Source: DASWIG01 sp036397835 (lineage in GTDB: Bacteria > Acidobacteriota > Thermoanaerobaculia > Multivoradales > J023). Taken from it: 64,000 nt of DNA. The stretch spans positions 36,930 through 100,929 of the forward strand of contig DASWIG010000188.1 in NCBI GenBank assembly GCA_036397835.1, written 5' to 3'. Every line of letters begins with the position of its first letter. Position 1 is the first letter of the stretch. The position numbers and the translations under genes are program-made. Positions 1 through 12,400 of the stretch are shown here, one piece after another. A model generated the notes under the pieces. It ran no database searches. It was not told where the DNA came from and saw only the letters and a program-made list of their open reading frames with translations.

Positions 1-424
1 GGCACTGATACTCCTCGGGAGCGTGGCGGATCAGCGCGACCCGCAGGAGCGGTGCCTTCGAGAAGTCGAATCCGCGCTTGCGATCCTCTTCGAGGTACCT
101 CCGCAGCCGCTCTTCCCTGGCGGCCGGTTCGCTCGGCGCCCAGTCATGCGCCTCGAAGAGCAGCCTGACGCGCCGCAGCACGAGCTGGATTGGAGCGTCG
201 CGGCGTCTCCAGGAAAACACCGTCCGCAGCGCGCCATGACGCCGCAGGTTTTCTTCCCAGGCACGGCGGAACACCTCGACGTCGATGCCACCGGGAGCCG
301 TGACGTCGAAGATCACCTGATCGTGATAGAGCCCGGCCTCCGGATCGTAGAGGGCATGAAAAAGCATGCCCTGCTGCAGGGGCGAAAGCGGATAGATGTC
401 CTCGATGTTATTCGTCTTCTTCAT
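1..424 (-). CDS. Nonribosomal peptide synthetase, N-terminal part of a condensation domain (runs off the window)
   Basis: This is the first 141 codons of a further NRPS gene that continues past the left edge. The ATG at 424 overlaps the end of the preceding synthetase gene (stop 408-410) by 17 nt, so the two are translationally linked. The N-terminus reads DIYPLSPLQQGMLFHALYD, the C1 core motif of a condensation domain, and a RRAWEENLRRHGALRT stretch follows, typical of the early C domain. The frame is open to the edge. The YPLSPLQQGMLFH form of C1 is common in C domains that accept a D-configured donor or follow an epimerisation domain, which fits the E-like domain at the end of the upstream protein. 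The rest of the gene, its modules and any thioesterase lie outside the window. Confidence 0.9.
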   Translation of the reverse strand, partial: MKKTNNIEDIYPLSPLQQGMLFHALYDPEAGLYHDQVIFDVTAPGGIDVEVFRRAWEENLRRHGALRTVFSWRRRDAPIQLVLRRVRLLFEAHDWAPSEPAAREERLRRYLEEDRKRGFDFSKAPLLRVALIRHAPEEYQC

Positions 425-3400
425 CGAAGTCCGCCTCCGCGAATTCCTCGACCAGGCGTTCGAGCTCGTCGTGGCTCAGGTCGGCTTCCGAAAACTCCGC
501 CGGGGCGTAGGCCGACCCCCCGGCCGCGCCTTCTTCGATCAGCTCGCCGAGCGCCGCGACGCCTTCCCGCGCCAGCGACTCGATCGTGCCGCGACGAAAG
601 AGCAGGCCGTTGTAGGTCCAATCGACGCGCAGGCGTCCGGCGAGAACGCACCCGGTCACTTCCAAGGGACGGTTGTAGAGGCCGCGTGGGCCCAACACCT
701 GCACGCCGTCGGCAACGGCGGCAAGCCACCCGGCCGAGTCCCCGCCCGGCACGTCGAGGTTGCCGAGAAAGCCGACGAGCACGTCGGCCGGCGGCTCGGC
801 CCGCAGGCGCGTGGCGGTCTCGGTTTGCGGACGAAGGTACCGGAGCTGGCCGTAGAGAAGGCCGTCGCCTTCGAGCGACCTGAGTCGTTGCTTGACCCGC
901 CTTAGCGCCTCGGTCGGCGACGTGTCCGCCCCCAGCTCCATGCGCAGTGGAAAGACGTTGCCGAAAGGCCCGATCGTCGCCGTGGTGTCAGGGAGGTCGA
1001 GGAATCTGCGGGATCGGCTGCCTTCGACGTCGACACGCAGGGCCGGAGTGGCCGACCGGCGTGCCAGCACGCGCAAGACCGCGGCGAGGAGCACTTCCTC
1101 GATCTCGGCCCGCAACGTCTCCGCGACCCGGCAGAGAAGCGTGGACGTGAGCTCCGTGCTCAGGTGAGTCGAAATCGTTCGGAGCGTGACGCCTCGCGTC
1201 CGGGAGCGCCGCTCCGGATGGTCGACCAGCAGAAACGGCGTCGAGGCCTCTCGGTGCGCCGACTCGGGAAGCTCAGCCGACGGCGAATGACGGCTCACCT
1301 GTTCGGCCCAGCGCCGAAACGAGATCGGAGCCGCCCGTGGCGGGCTCGCTGGCGGAGTGTCCGGCGGACGGCAAACCCGATCGAGTTCCGCCAGCAGGAC
1401 GGGCCACGAGGCGGCGTCGGCTGCCAGACGATGGACGACGAGCAGTAACCGAGAGGGGCGATCGGCCGGCGATTTCACTCGGGCCACGCGCAGCAGAGGC
1501 CCCCTCGTCACGTCGAATCCGACCCTCGCTTGCGCCTCGATCGCCGCGAGAAGGCCGCTCCACCTCCCGTCCGGAACCGACGACACGTCGATCTCGGCAA
1601 ACGGGCACCCGTTCCTCGAGGAGCTCGCGACTTGCCAGAAACCGGACACCAGCCTCTCGATGCGAAGCCTCAGAGCGTCATGACGGCGGGCAAGCTCCAT
1701 CACCGCCCGCGAGATCGCCGCCGCTTCATGGGGGCGTCTCTCCTCGAGCCAAAGGGCGTGGGCGGCGCGCTCAGGCGCCGTCTGCTCCTCGAGCAGCGCC
1801 ACTTGAGCGGGCGCCAGCGGCACTGGGCCGAGCGTGGTGCCTTGGTCGGCCTGGCCCTGCTCGCAGAGGCGAGCGGCGAGGGCGGCGATGGTCTGGTGCT
1901 CGAAGACGTGCCGGGTGCTGACCGTCAGGCCGGCCTCGGCGGCACGGGTGATGAAGAGGATACCCTTGATCGAGTCGCCGCCCATCTCGAAGAAGTTGTC
2001 GTGGACGCCGATCTCGTCGACGCCGAGGACCTCGGACCAGATGCGCGCCAGGGTTCGTTCCACCGCCGTCCGCGGCGCCACGGCGGTTTCCCGCCGGTCT
2101 TGGCCGAGCTGGTCGGGGGTCGGCAAGGCGCCGCGGTCCACTTTGCCGTTGGCCGATAGCGGCAGCTTCTCGAGCGGCACGAAGAGGGCGGGCACCATGT
2201 GCTCGGGCAGCTTGCGGCGCAGGAACTCCCGCACGCCGCCGATCCACGCCGCGCGGTCGACGGAACCGGAGACGAGCGGAGCCTCCGCTTCCTCCGCAGT
2301 CTGGCCGGCCCCCGGCGCACGCACCACGAAGGTGGGCGACGGGTAGCGCACCCGCGGCGACTGCGCGGACGCAGCCACGCGGCCGCCCACGTGACTGTGG
2401 AGCAGGACGTGATCGTCGCCGAGGACCAATCGGCCGCGCAGGTCCTCGAACGCCAGGTCGCCGATCGGGCACAGACCCAGGCCTAGACCCGACGCCTCGC
2501 TCATCAGGAGCTGGCTCATGTAGCCCGCCTCCAGCAGGCAAAAGTCCCGGGCGCTTTCGCCGTAGAGCGGCCGAATGGCGCGAAGATCGCCGATCAGGAA
2601 CAGCGCGAACGCCGCCTGGTCGAAGATCGGCTGATTGTGGACGCCGTACAGGCTCCGGTCGACGCTCTCCCCCGCCTGCAGCAGGACAAGCTGATGGTCT
2701 CTGGCGTGGTGATAGTAGAGGCCGGCGGGGGCGTCTTCCACCGCGGCCGGCTTGACGTAGAGGTAGGTCTGGACCGGGTACAGATTGCCGGCGGAGGGAT
2801 AGCGGTACTTCGGCAGCGGGAAATCGCCGAGCCTCACCTGGCCCAGCGCGCCCATCAGGCGGCTCAGAGCCGAGAAGGGGACGGTCTCGCCGAGGAACTC
2901 GCGATGGCTGCGGCGCGTGCCGAAACCTCGGGCCAGGGTCTCGTCGGCGTCGAGTTGGAGGAGCTGAAGGCCCTGGCGATCGTCGAGGTCCCGGCGCAAG
3001 CCCGGTTCGCTGAGCTTGAAGTCCAGGCTGCCGAGCGCGTCCAGGGGGCCCACCGGGCTGGCCGCAGGAGCCGCCGCGGACGATCCGGGCCCCGGCCCCC
3101 GCGGTCCCAGACGGGATGCGCAGGAGGCCGCGTCGGGGGCTGTGGCCGAATCCCGAGATTCGGCGAATTCGGGCACCAGGTAGGCAGCCAGTCGCTGCCG
3201 CGAACGCGTCCCGACCGCGGTCACTACGGCCGATCGGACCAGCGGGTGAGCCTCGAGAGCCGCCTCGACCTCGCCCAGCTCGATCCGATGTCCCTGGATC
3301 TTGACCTGGAGATCCTCGCGGCCCAGGAACTCGATCGTCCCGTCGGGGAGATAGCGGCCCAGGTCCCCGGTCCTGTAGAGGCGCTCGCCACTCCGCGGTT

Positions 3401-6400
3401 CGGCCACGAACCTGCTCGCCGTCGTCGGCGCGTCTCTCCAATACCCGAGCGCCAGACCGTCCCCGCCGATGTAGAGCTCCCCGGGGACCCAGACCGGACG
3501 CGTCCTGAGGTCTTGGTCGAGCACGTGGAAGCGCTGATTTCGCATCGGCCGTCCGTAGGGGATGCTCGTCCACGACGGCGGCACCTCTCGGACCGGGTAG
3601 AGGATCGACCAGATCGACGCTTCCGTCGCTCCTCCCAGGCTCACCACTTCGGCGTTCGGACAGAGCCTGCGAATCCGATCCGGCAGATCCACCGGTATCC
3701 AATCCCCTGAGAGGAGGACCCGCCGTAGGGAAGTCAGATCGGCCCCCGGAGACCGCGAAGCCCATTCGACCAGCATCTCCATCAACGCCGGCACCGTGTT
3801 CCACACCGTCACGCCGTGGGAGGCGATCAACTCGGCCCAGCGCTCGGGGTCCCGCGCCGCCGCCGGCTCCGGCAGCACCAGCGCGCCACCGGCGGCCAGG
3901 AGGCCGAAGACGTCGTAGACCGACAGGTCGAACGACAGCGACGAGAGCCCCAGCACCCGGTCGGCGGGACCGATTCCGAAGCGCTCGTTGACGTCGTGCA
4001 CGGTGTTGAGCGCGCCCCGGTGATCGATCATCACGCCTTTCGGCTTGCCGGTCGAGCCCGAGGTGAAGATGACGTACGCCAGGTCGCGCGGCCCGCAGGC
4101 CGGCGGCGCGCCGCTTCCTTGGGCAGTCCCGGCCGCCGGATCGTCCGCGGTCACCGCGACGAGCTCGACACCCGGCGGCCATGCCAACTCTCGGGTCAGG
4201 CCGCCTTGCGTCACCGCCACCGAAATCCGGCCGTTCTCGAGCAGGAATTGGCGACGCTCGTCGGGCACCCGGGCGTCGATCGGCAGATAGGCCGCCCCGG
4301 CCTCGAGGATTCCCAGAACCGCCACCACCTGTTCCCATCCCTTCTCCATCACCACCGCCACCAAGCGGCTCGGCCCGACGCCCAGGCCCCGCAGGCGCTC
4401 CGCCAGGCAGCGCGCGCGCCGCGCCAGCTCGCCGTAGCTCAGGCGGACGCCGTCGGCCAGGACCGCGAGGTCTTCAGGCGACCGCGCCGCTCGGAGCATA
4501 AAGGGTGTCTGCAGGAGGTGCCGCGGAGCCGGCGCCGCGGTGGCGTTGGCCTGGTCCAGGACGGCCAGTTGCTCCTCGGGCACGCGGGCCGGCCTGCGCA
4601 GGCTCCACGTCGATTCCTGGTCCGCCAAGCGCAGCAGTAGGTCGTGGAAGGCGGCGAACATCGCGTCCAACAATCCGTCCGGGAAGAGGTCCTCGATCGC
4701 GTCCCAGTTGAAATGAAGTCCTTCGGGGCCTTCCGAGACCTGGTGATCGAGCCACACCTGGGGCGTTTGCGAGATGCCGTAGACCGAGCGGCCGTCCTGG
4801 CCCGCCGAGACCGTCTCCTCGGAAGCGCCGACCGCCGCCGGACCGCCGGTCTGCGACGGCTCCTCGCCGTGGAACAACGTGCTGGTGAAGACCACCGGCA
4901 TGGTGGCGCTGGCGGTGCGGCCCCGGGCCCGTGCCCACTCCCGGAGGACGCTCACCCCGTTGAAGTAGCGGTGCTCAAGGTCGAGCCAGAGCTGCTCCTG
5001 AACCGTCCGGGCAAAGCGCTCGAACGTCTTGCCTCCTCGGGCGTCGACCTGGAGCAGGGTGAGAGAGGTGAAGTCTCCGACCACCTCGTTGACCTGGGGG
5101 TGGAGCGGCAGACGGTTGAAGGTCGTGACGTTGATCGTCATCTCGGCCGACTTGCTCCACGTCGCCAGCCCGTCGGCGAACGCCGCCAGGAGAAGACCGG
5201 AGGGCGTCAGGCCGGCGTCCGCCGCCCGCTTCTTGAGGCGCGACCACCTACCGCGTTCGAGGACGGCGCGGCGGCGGCTGAAGCGGGGCCGGGTGAGCGT
5301 CCCGGGCCGGCGGGCGAGCGGCAGCTCCGGGGCCGGCGGCAGGCTCTCGAGGCGATCGAGCCAATATCGCCGCGAGCGCTCGTAGGGCGGCGAATCCCGA
5401 AACGCGGCCTCGGCGGCGACGTAGTCGCGAAACGTCACGTCGAGAGGCGGGAGCTCGGCGTCGGGGTCCTGGTAGAGCCGCATCAACTCGCGGTAGAGGA
5501 TGAGCGAGCTCCAGGCGTCGATCAGCAAGATGTCGCTGCTCACGTGCAGCCGAACGCCTTCCTCGAGCCGGGTCGCCCTGAGCTCGAAGAGAGGCCAGCG
5601 ATCGGCCGGCAGGACTTGGTGCGACATGCGCTCGCGGATCGCCTCGAGCTCGGAGGCCACGACGGCAGGCGGCTCGCCTCTCAGGTCGGCGACGGCGATC
5701 CGGTAGGGAGGGACGTCCCGCAACACCCGCTGGCGACCGTCCGCCAGGACCACCGCCCGCAGCATGTCGTGGCGCTCGATCAACCGCTGCCAAGCCCCTT
5801 CGAGACGTTGGAGGTCGAGGCTTGCCGACTGGATCTCCATGTAACCGTGGGAGGCCACGTTGCCGAGCTCGAAAGCGTCGCCGCGGCCGATCCAATAGGC
5901 CTGTTGAACTTCGTTCAGACTGAAGGGCTCGAAGCGCCGCGCCCGATCCGGCTCGATCGTGGGGAGGGCGGCCGGAAGCGACGCGCTGCGTTCTTGCTCT
6001 GCGCGCATCTGATCGACGGCGGCGGCCAGGCCGGCGACCGTCGGAGCCTGGAAGAGCCGACGCAAGGGGACGTCGACTCCGAACGTCTCGGACACCCGGT
6101 TGACGAGCTGGATCGCCGCCAGGGAGTTGCCGCCCAGGTCGAAAAGGCTTTCGTGGGCTCCGACCCGCTCACGCCCCAGGATCTCCTGCCAGATCACGGT
6201 CAGCTCTCGCTCGACGGGAGTGGTCGGCCCGGCGTCGCGCCGGGTCTTCGGCGCGGCTTCCTCGGGCGCCGGCAATGCCCGCCGGTCGATCTTGCCGTTG
6301 GGGGTCAGCGGAAGCGTCGCGAGCGCGACGAACGTCGCCGGCACCATGTACTCGGGGAGGCGCCGCGCCAGGTAGCTCCGGAGGTCCGAATCCGCCGGCG

Positions 6401-9400
6401 CGGGCTCGTCACGCGGCACCAGGTAGGCCACCAGCCGCCGCCGGCTGCGCTCGGGGCCCATCGCGACGACGGCCGCCGAGCGCACGTCCGGGTGGCTCTC
6501 AAGAGCCGCTTCGACCTCGCCCAGCTCGATCCGATGGCCCTGGATCTTGACCTGGTGGTCCTCGCGGCCAAGAAACTCGATGGTCCCGTCAGGAAGGAAC
6601 CGGCCCAGATCGCCCGTCCGGTAGAGCCGTCGTCCGCTCGGCGAAGCCACGAAGCTTCGCGCCGTCTTGGCGGCATCGCGCCAGTAGCCCCGCGCCAGGC
6701 CCACCCCTCCGATGAAGAGCTCGCCGATCACCCATACCGGGCGCGGAGCCAGGAAGGCGTCCAAGACGTGAAATTCCTGGTGGCGCATCGCTCGCCCATA
6801 GGGCACGCTGTTCCAGGACGCCTCCACCTTCCCAATCGGGTACAGGATCGACCAGATCGAGGCCTCCGTGGCGCCGCCCAAGCTCACCACCTCGGCCCGC
6901 GGGCACACCGCCCGGATCCGATCCGGCAGATCCACCGGAATCCAATCCCCCGAGAGCAACACCAATCGCAACGAGCTCAAGTCCACGTCGTGTCGGCCGT
7001 CCGCCCACTCGATCAGCATCTCCATCAGCGCCGGGACCGTGTTCCAGACCGTGACTCGCCGCGCCGCGATCAGCTCGGCCCAATGCCCGGGATCCCGCAG
7101 CGCCGCGCCCTCCGGCAAGACCACGGCTCCGCCTGCCGACAGCAAGCCGAAGACGTCGTAGACCGAGAGGTCGAACGACAGAGACGAGAGATCGAGCACC
7201 CGGTCGCCCGGACCGATGCGAAAGCGTTCATTGACGTCGAGGACCGTGTTGAGGGCGGCACCGTGCTCGATCATCACGCCCTTCGGCCGGCCCGTCGAGC
7301 CGGAAGTGAAGATCACGTACGCCAGCTCGCCGGAACCTCCCGGTTCGCGGCGGACAGGTTCCTGGAAGCTTGACGGATCCTGATCGCCCTCTTCCGTCAC
7401 CACCAACGGCGACACGGCGGTCGGCCATTCCGGCGACTTGGCGAGCCACGGCTGCGTCACGGCGACGGACACCTCGGCGCTGGCCATCAGCTCGGCGCGG
7501 CGGCGTCGCGGCAAGGCCGGATCGATCGGCAGGTAGGGGGCGCCGGAATCCAGGATGGCCAGCACCGCCACGACCTGCTCCCAACCCTTGTCCATGACGA
7601 CCGCGACCGGACGCTCGGCCGCCGCGCCCGCGCGGCGCAAGCGCGCGCTCAAGATTCGAGCGCGGCGCTCCAGCTCTCCGTAGCTCAGCTCCGTGAACGG
7701 CTCCATTCCGCCACGCAGTGGAGCGACCACCGCCGTCCGGTCCCGGTTCACCGCGGCCTGGGCCAGGACCGGCTCATGAAGCCTCCCGCTACCGGCGGCG
7801 TGCGGGATGGCCCCGCCATGGACACGCGCCCACGGCGCGTCGGCGGGCACCATCCGGCCGGCCAGATCCGGACGGCTGGCTCGCCACGCGAGGTCGTCCT
7901 CCGCCAGAGATTCGAGCAGGTCCCGGTAAGCGGTCAGCATGGCGTCGAGAAGGCCCGCTGGGAACAGCTCTTCGACCGCGTCCCAGTTGAACCGCAGCGC
8001 CCCCTCCTGCTCCCAGACCTGGTGATCCAGCCACACCTGGGGCGTCTGGGAGACGCTGTAGACCGACTCGCCGGAAGCTCCCCGCCGCTCGTCCCCGGGA
8101 CGGTCAGGAGTCGCCACCGCGGGCATCGTCAAGGTGCTGGTGACCACCACGGGCATCAGAGCGCCCGGGGCGCGGCCCTCGAGCCGCGCCAGCTCGCGCA
8201 GCACCCGCACCCCGCTGAAGTATCGATGATCGAGATCCTCCCAGAGCCGTGCCTGGATCGCCCGGGCCCGCTCCTCAAACCGCGCCCCCTGCCGGAGGTC
8301 CACCTCCAGCAGCGTCAGGGACGTGAAGTCCCCCACGATCGAGTCGACCTCGGGGTGAATCGGAAGCCGGTTGAAGAGCGTCAGGTTGAGGGTGAAGCGA
8401 GGATTGCGCGACCAGGTTGCCAGGACCTCGGAGAAGGCGGCCAAGATCAGGGCCGAGGACGTCAGGCCGCAGGGCGCGGCCCGTTGCTTCAAGCGCTTCC
8501 ATGCCGGAGCCGCGAGGCTCGCGGAACGGCGGAGGAACCGAGGGCGCTCCACGGACTCGGGGGCCCGGGCCAGCGGGAGCTCCGGCGCCGGGGGCAGTCC
8601 GGCGAGGCGAGCCATCCAGTAGTCGCGCGAGCGCCGGTAGAGCGCGGAGCCCTCGAGCTGACGCTCGGCGAGGACGTAATCTCTGAACGACAGATCGGGA
8701 GGCTGCAGCCGGAGGGTGGGGTCGGCCGCCAGCCGGGCGTAATCGCGGGCCAGGATGCGGAAGCTCCAGGCGTCCCAGATCAGCGCGTCGCAGCTCAGGT
8801 GGACCCGTGCGCGCCCTTGCGGCAGCAGGGAGGCCTTGACCTCGAAGAGCGGCCATCGGTCGGTGGCGAGCACTTGGTGCGACAGGGTGCTCCGCATCCG
8901 CGCGAGCTCACGCTCCCGCTCCTCGGTCCGCATCCGGCGGAGGTCGCGAACCTCGATCTCGTAGGCGGGCACGTGCTCGAGGATCCGCTGGGTGCCGTCG
9001 GCGAGGACGACCATCCGGAGCATTTCGTGGCCCGCGACCAGGCGGTTCAGAATGCTCTCCAGGCTCGCCATCTCGACTCCCTGGGCTTCGATCTCCAGGT
9101 AGCTGTGGGTCGCGACGTTGCCCAGCTCGAAAGCGGCCTGGCGGCCTATCCAGTAGGCCTGCTGGACATCGTTCAAGGGGAACGGCTCGAAGCGCCGCGC
9201 CGGATCGGGCTCGACCCGGGGCAGCGCCTCCGGCACCACGGGCTCGATCTCCAGGGCCTTCTCGCGCAGGATCTCTTCGGCGAGCCCGGCGACCGTCGAG
9301 GCCTGGAAGAAGACCCTGAGTGGCAACCTCGCGTGGAAGCGCCGCTCAACCCGGTCGAGGAGCTGCGTCGCCAGGAGAGAGTGCCCCCCGAGCATGAAGA

Positions 9401-12400
9401 AATCGTCGTCGACTCCCAGCTCGTCGAGCTCCAAGACCTCTCTCCAAAGGGCGGCCATCGCCTCTTCCGTGGGGTTGCGGGGCGCCACGAGGCCGGCGGC
9501 GGTCCGCGGACGCCGCTCCTCGGCCAACGGCGTCGTTGCGATCGGACGGCGTTCGGCGATCATCGAAGCCACCGGCAGCGTGTAGCCCGAAAACCGCTCG
9601 ACGATCAGGGCGTGACGCTGTGCTGGACTGAGCAGCGGGAGCTCCATGATCGGCCTGTCCGGCTCCGACAGCGCGGCGACCACCAGAGCCTCGAGGTGCC
9701 CCAGCATTCGCTTCGTGGTGGTGGCGGCGAAGAGGTCGATCCGGTAACCCAGCTCCAGGGCGACGCGACCTTTTCGTTCCGCCGCCGCCAGGGTGAGATC
9801 GAATTTCTCCGTCCTCGCGGCGACGTCGAGAGGCTCGATACGCAGCCCTGGCACCTGCGCCTCGGCCTCCCGCAGCGGGCTGCTGGCGAAGAGGAACATG
9901 ACCTGGAAAAGAGGAGAGTGGCTGAGGCTTCGTCGCGGCGAGAGCTCCTCCACCAGCCGTTCGAAGGGCAGGCTCTGGTGCGCGAAACCGTTCAGGGCCT
10001 CGCGGCGCACGTGATCGACCAGGGCCTCGAACGACGTGACTTCGGCGATGATGCTGCGCAATACCAGGGTGTTGACGAAGAAGCCGATGAGCCCCTCGAG
10101 CTCGATGCGGTCGCGGCCGCTGACCGGTGTACCGACACAGATGTCCTGCTGGCCCGTGTAACGAAGGAGAAGCGCCTTGAAAGCGCTCATCAGGGTCATG
10201 AATAGGGTCGCTCCCCGTATCCGGCTGAACTCCCGCAGCCTGTCGGACAGCGCCGTGGAGAGCACTCGGGTCGAGCTGGCGCCGCGATACCGCTGCACGG
10301 CGCCGCGCGGGAAGTCGGCGGTCAGCTCGAGCGTCGCCGGCGCACCTTCCAAGCGCTTCTTCCAGTACTCGAGATCGGCCGCGATCCCTTGGCCTGCCAG
10401 CCAACGCCGTTGCCAGTGGCCGAAGTCGAGGTACTGGATCGGCAGCTCCGGCAACGGAGAGGGACGGCCGGCCGACCGCGCCGCATAGAGGGTCATCGCC
10501 TCCCGCGTCAGAACCTCCATCGACCAGCCGTCGCTGACGATGTGGTGAAGGGTGAGGATCAGCGCGTGATCGTCGGGACTCAGCTCCAGCAGGAAGAGCC
10601 GCAGGAGAGGGCCTCGGGCTAGATCGAACGGCCTCAGCGACTGGATGGCCGCGATCCTCCTTGCTTCCGGCTCACGCGCCGCCGCGATCAGGCCGGACAG
10701 GTCCACGCGCGGCAGCGATACCCTGGCAACGGCGGAGATCTCCTGGATCGGGCGCCCCTCTCGCGAGGAGAAGACCGTGCGCAGAGTCTCGTGACGCCAA
10801 ACGATCTCGGCCAGGCTGCCCGCGAGCGCCTCGACGTCGAGACCGCCGCGCATCCGCAGCGCGACCGGGATGTTGTAGACCGCGTTGCCCGGCTCAAGCT
10901 GATCGAGGAACCACAGCCGCTGCTGTGCGAAGGAAAGAGGCTTTTCACCTTCCCGAGGGACGACCTCCATGGCCGGCAGGTCGGAGCGCCGGCCCGCCCG
11001 GTTCCCGCGATCGATCAGGCCCGCGAGCTGCGAGACCGTCGGCGAGGTGAAGACCTCCTGGAGCGACACCTCGGCGCGAAAGGCCACGCGAATCCGCGAC
11101 ACCAGACGAGTCACCAACAGCGAGTGGCCTCCGAGATCGAAGAAGCTGTCGTGAATGCCGACTTTGTCGACTGCGAGCAGCTCGGCCCAGAGACCGGCCA
11201 GGATCCTCTCCGTTTCACTGGCCGGAGCCACGTGTCGGCGCCTCAGGAGCTTGCGCGCCTCCTCAAGGCTCGGCAACCGGCGGGTGTCGACCTTGCCGTT
11301 CAGAGTCAACGGCATCCGTCGCAGATGGACGAAGAGGTTGGGTATCGTGCCCTCGATCAGAAAACGCTTGAGGTGGCGGCGCAAATCCGCCTGGTCGAGC
11401 ATCTGCCGGGACACGTAGTAACCGAGCATCACTTGGCGGCCCGCCCCTTCCTCGGTCACCACGACCGCGGCGTCGCGGATCTCCGGATGACGGATCAGGG
11501 CGAGACGGATCTCGTTGAGCTCCACCCGGAAGCCGTGGAACTTGACCTGGTTGTCCATCCTGCCGAGGAAATCCACGCCGCCTTCCGGAAGCAGCCGGGC
11601 GTAATCGCCGGTGCGGTACATCCGCATGCCGCCGCGCCGGTCGAACGGGTCGCAGACGAACTGCTGCGCCGTCGTCCCCGGACGCGACAGGTAACCCTGG
11701 GCCAACCCCGGCCCGGCGAGAAACAGCTCGCCGCTCATGTTCTCCGCCACCGGCTGCAGCGCGCCGTCCAGCAGGTAGATCCGGGCCCCGGCACCAGCCC
11801 GGCCGATCGGCACGAAGGCCCGGTCGTCCTCCTCGGGCTCGAAGCGGTGGATCATGCAGCCGACGGTCGCCTCCGTCGGACCGTATTCGTTGTAGATCTC
11901 GATCTGTCCGCCGAAGCCCTCGTGGACGGACCGGGCCAGGCGGCTCGTCAGAGCCTCGCCGCCCACCACTAGGCGCCGGATTCCACATGCCTCCCGGCGA
12001 TGCTCCGTGAGCAGCGCCAGGTGGCTCGGCGTCAGCTTCAGCACGCTGGGGCGCCGCTCGGAGAGAATGCGCGGGAAGGGGGACTGGCCGTCAATCCAGG
12101 GATGAACGAGGATCGCTCGGCCGGCCGCGAGCGGCGTCAGGACGGAGGTCACGGTGAGGTCGAAGGCGAGCGAAGAATGGAGGACGAAGTCGAGGTTCTC
12201 GCCGCTCAGGTAGACCTCCATTGCCCATTCGACATAGTTCGCCAGCGCGGCGTGCGAAACCGCCACTCCCTTGGGCTGACCGGTAGAGCCGGAGGTATGG
12301 ATCACATAGGCGAGGTCGGCCCCGCCGAGCTCCGGCCATCCTCCGGTGGGCGAGGCGGCCAACTCCTGCTCCCAGCCGGCGTCCAGGCAGAGCGTCTCGA

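Noticed and set aside
2637..3710. Plus-strand frame over the oxidase region as a separate gene
   Set aside because: It is antisense to the well-defined SagB-like oxidase and A domain.
4644..7373. 909-codon plus-strand open frame
   Set aside because: Antisense shadow of the A and Cy domains; composition matches a codon-bias artefact.
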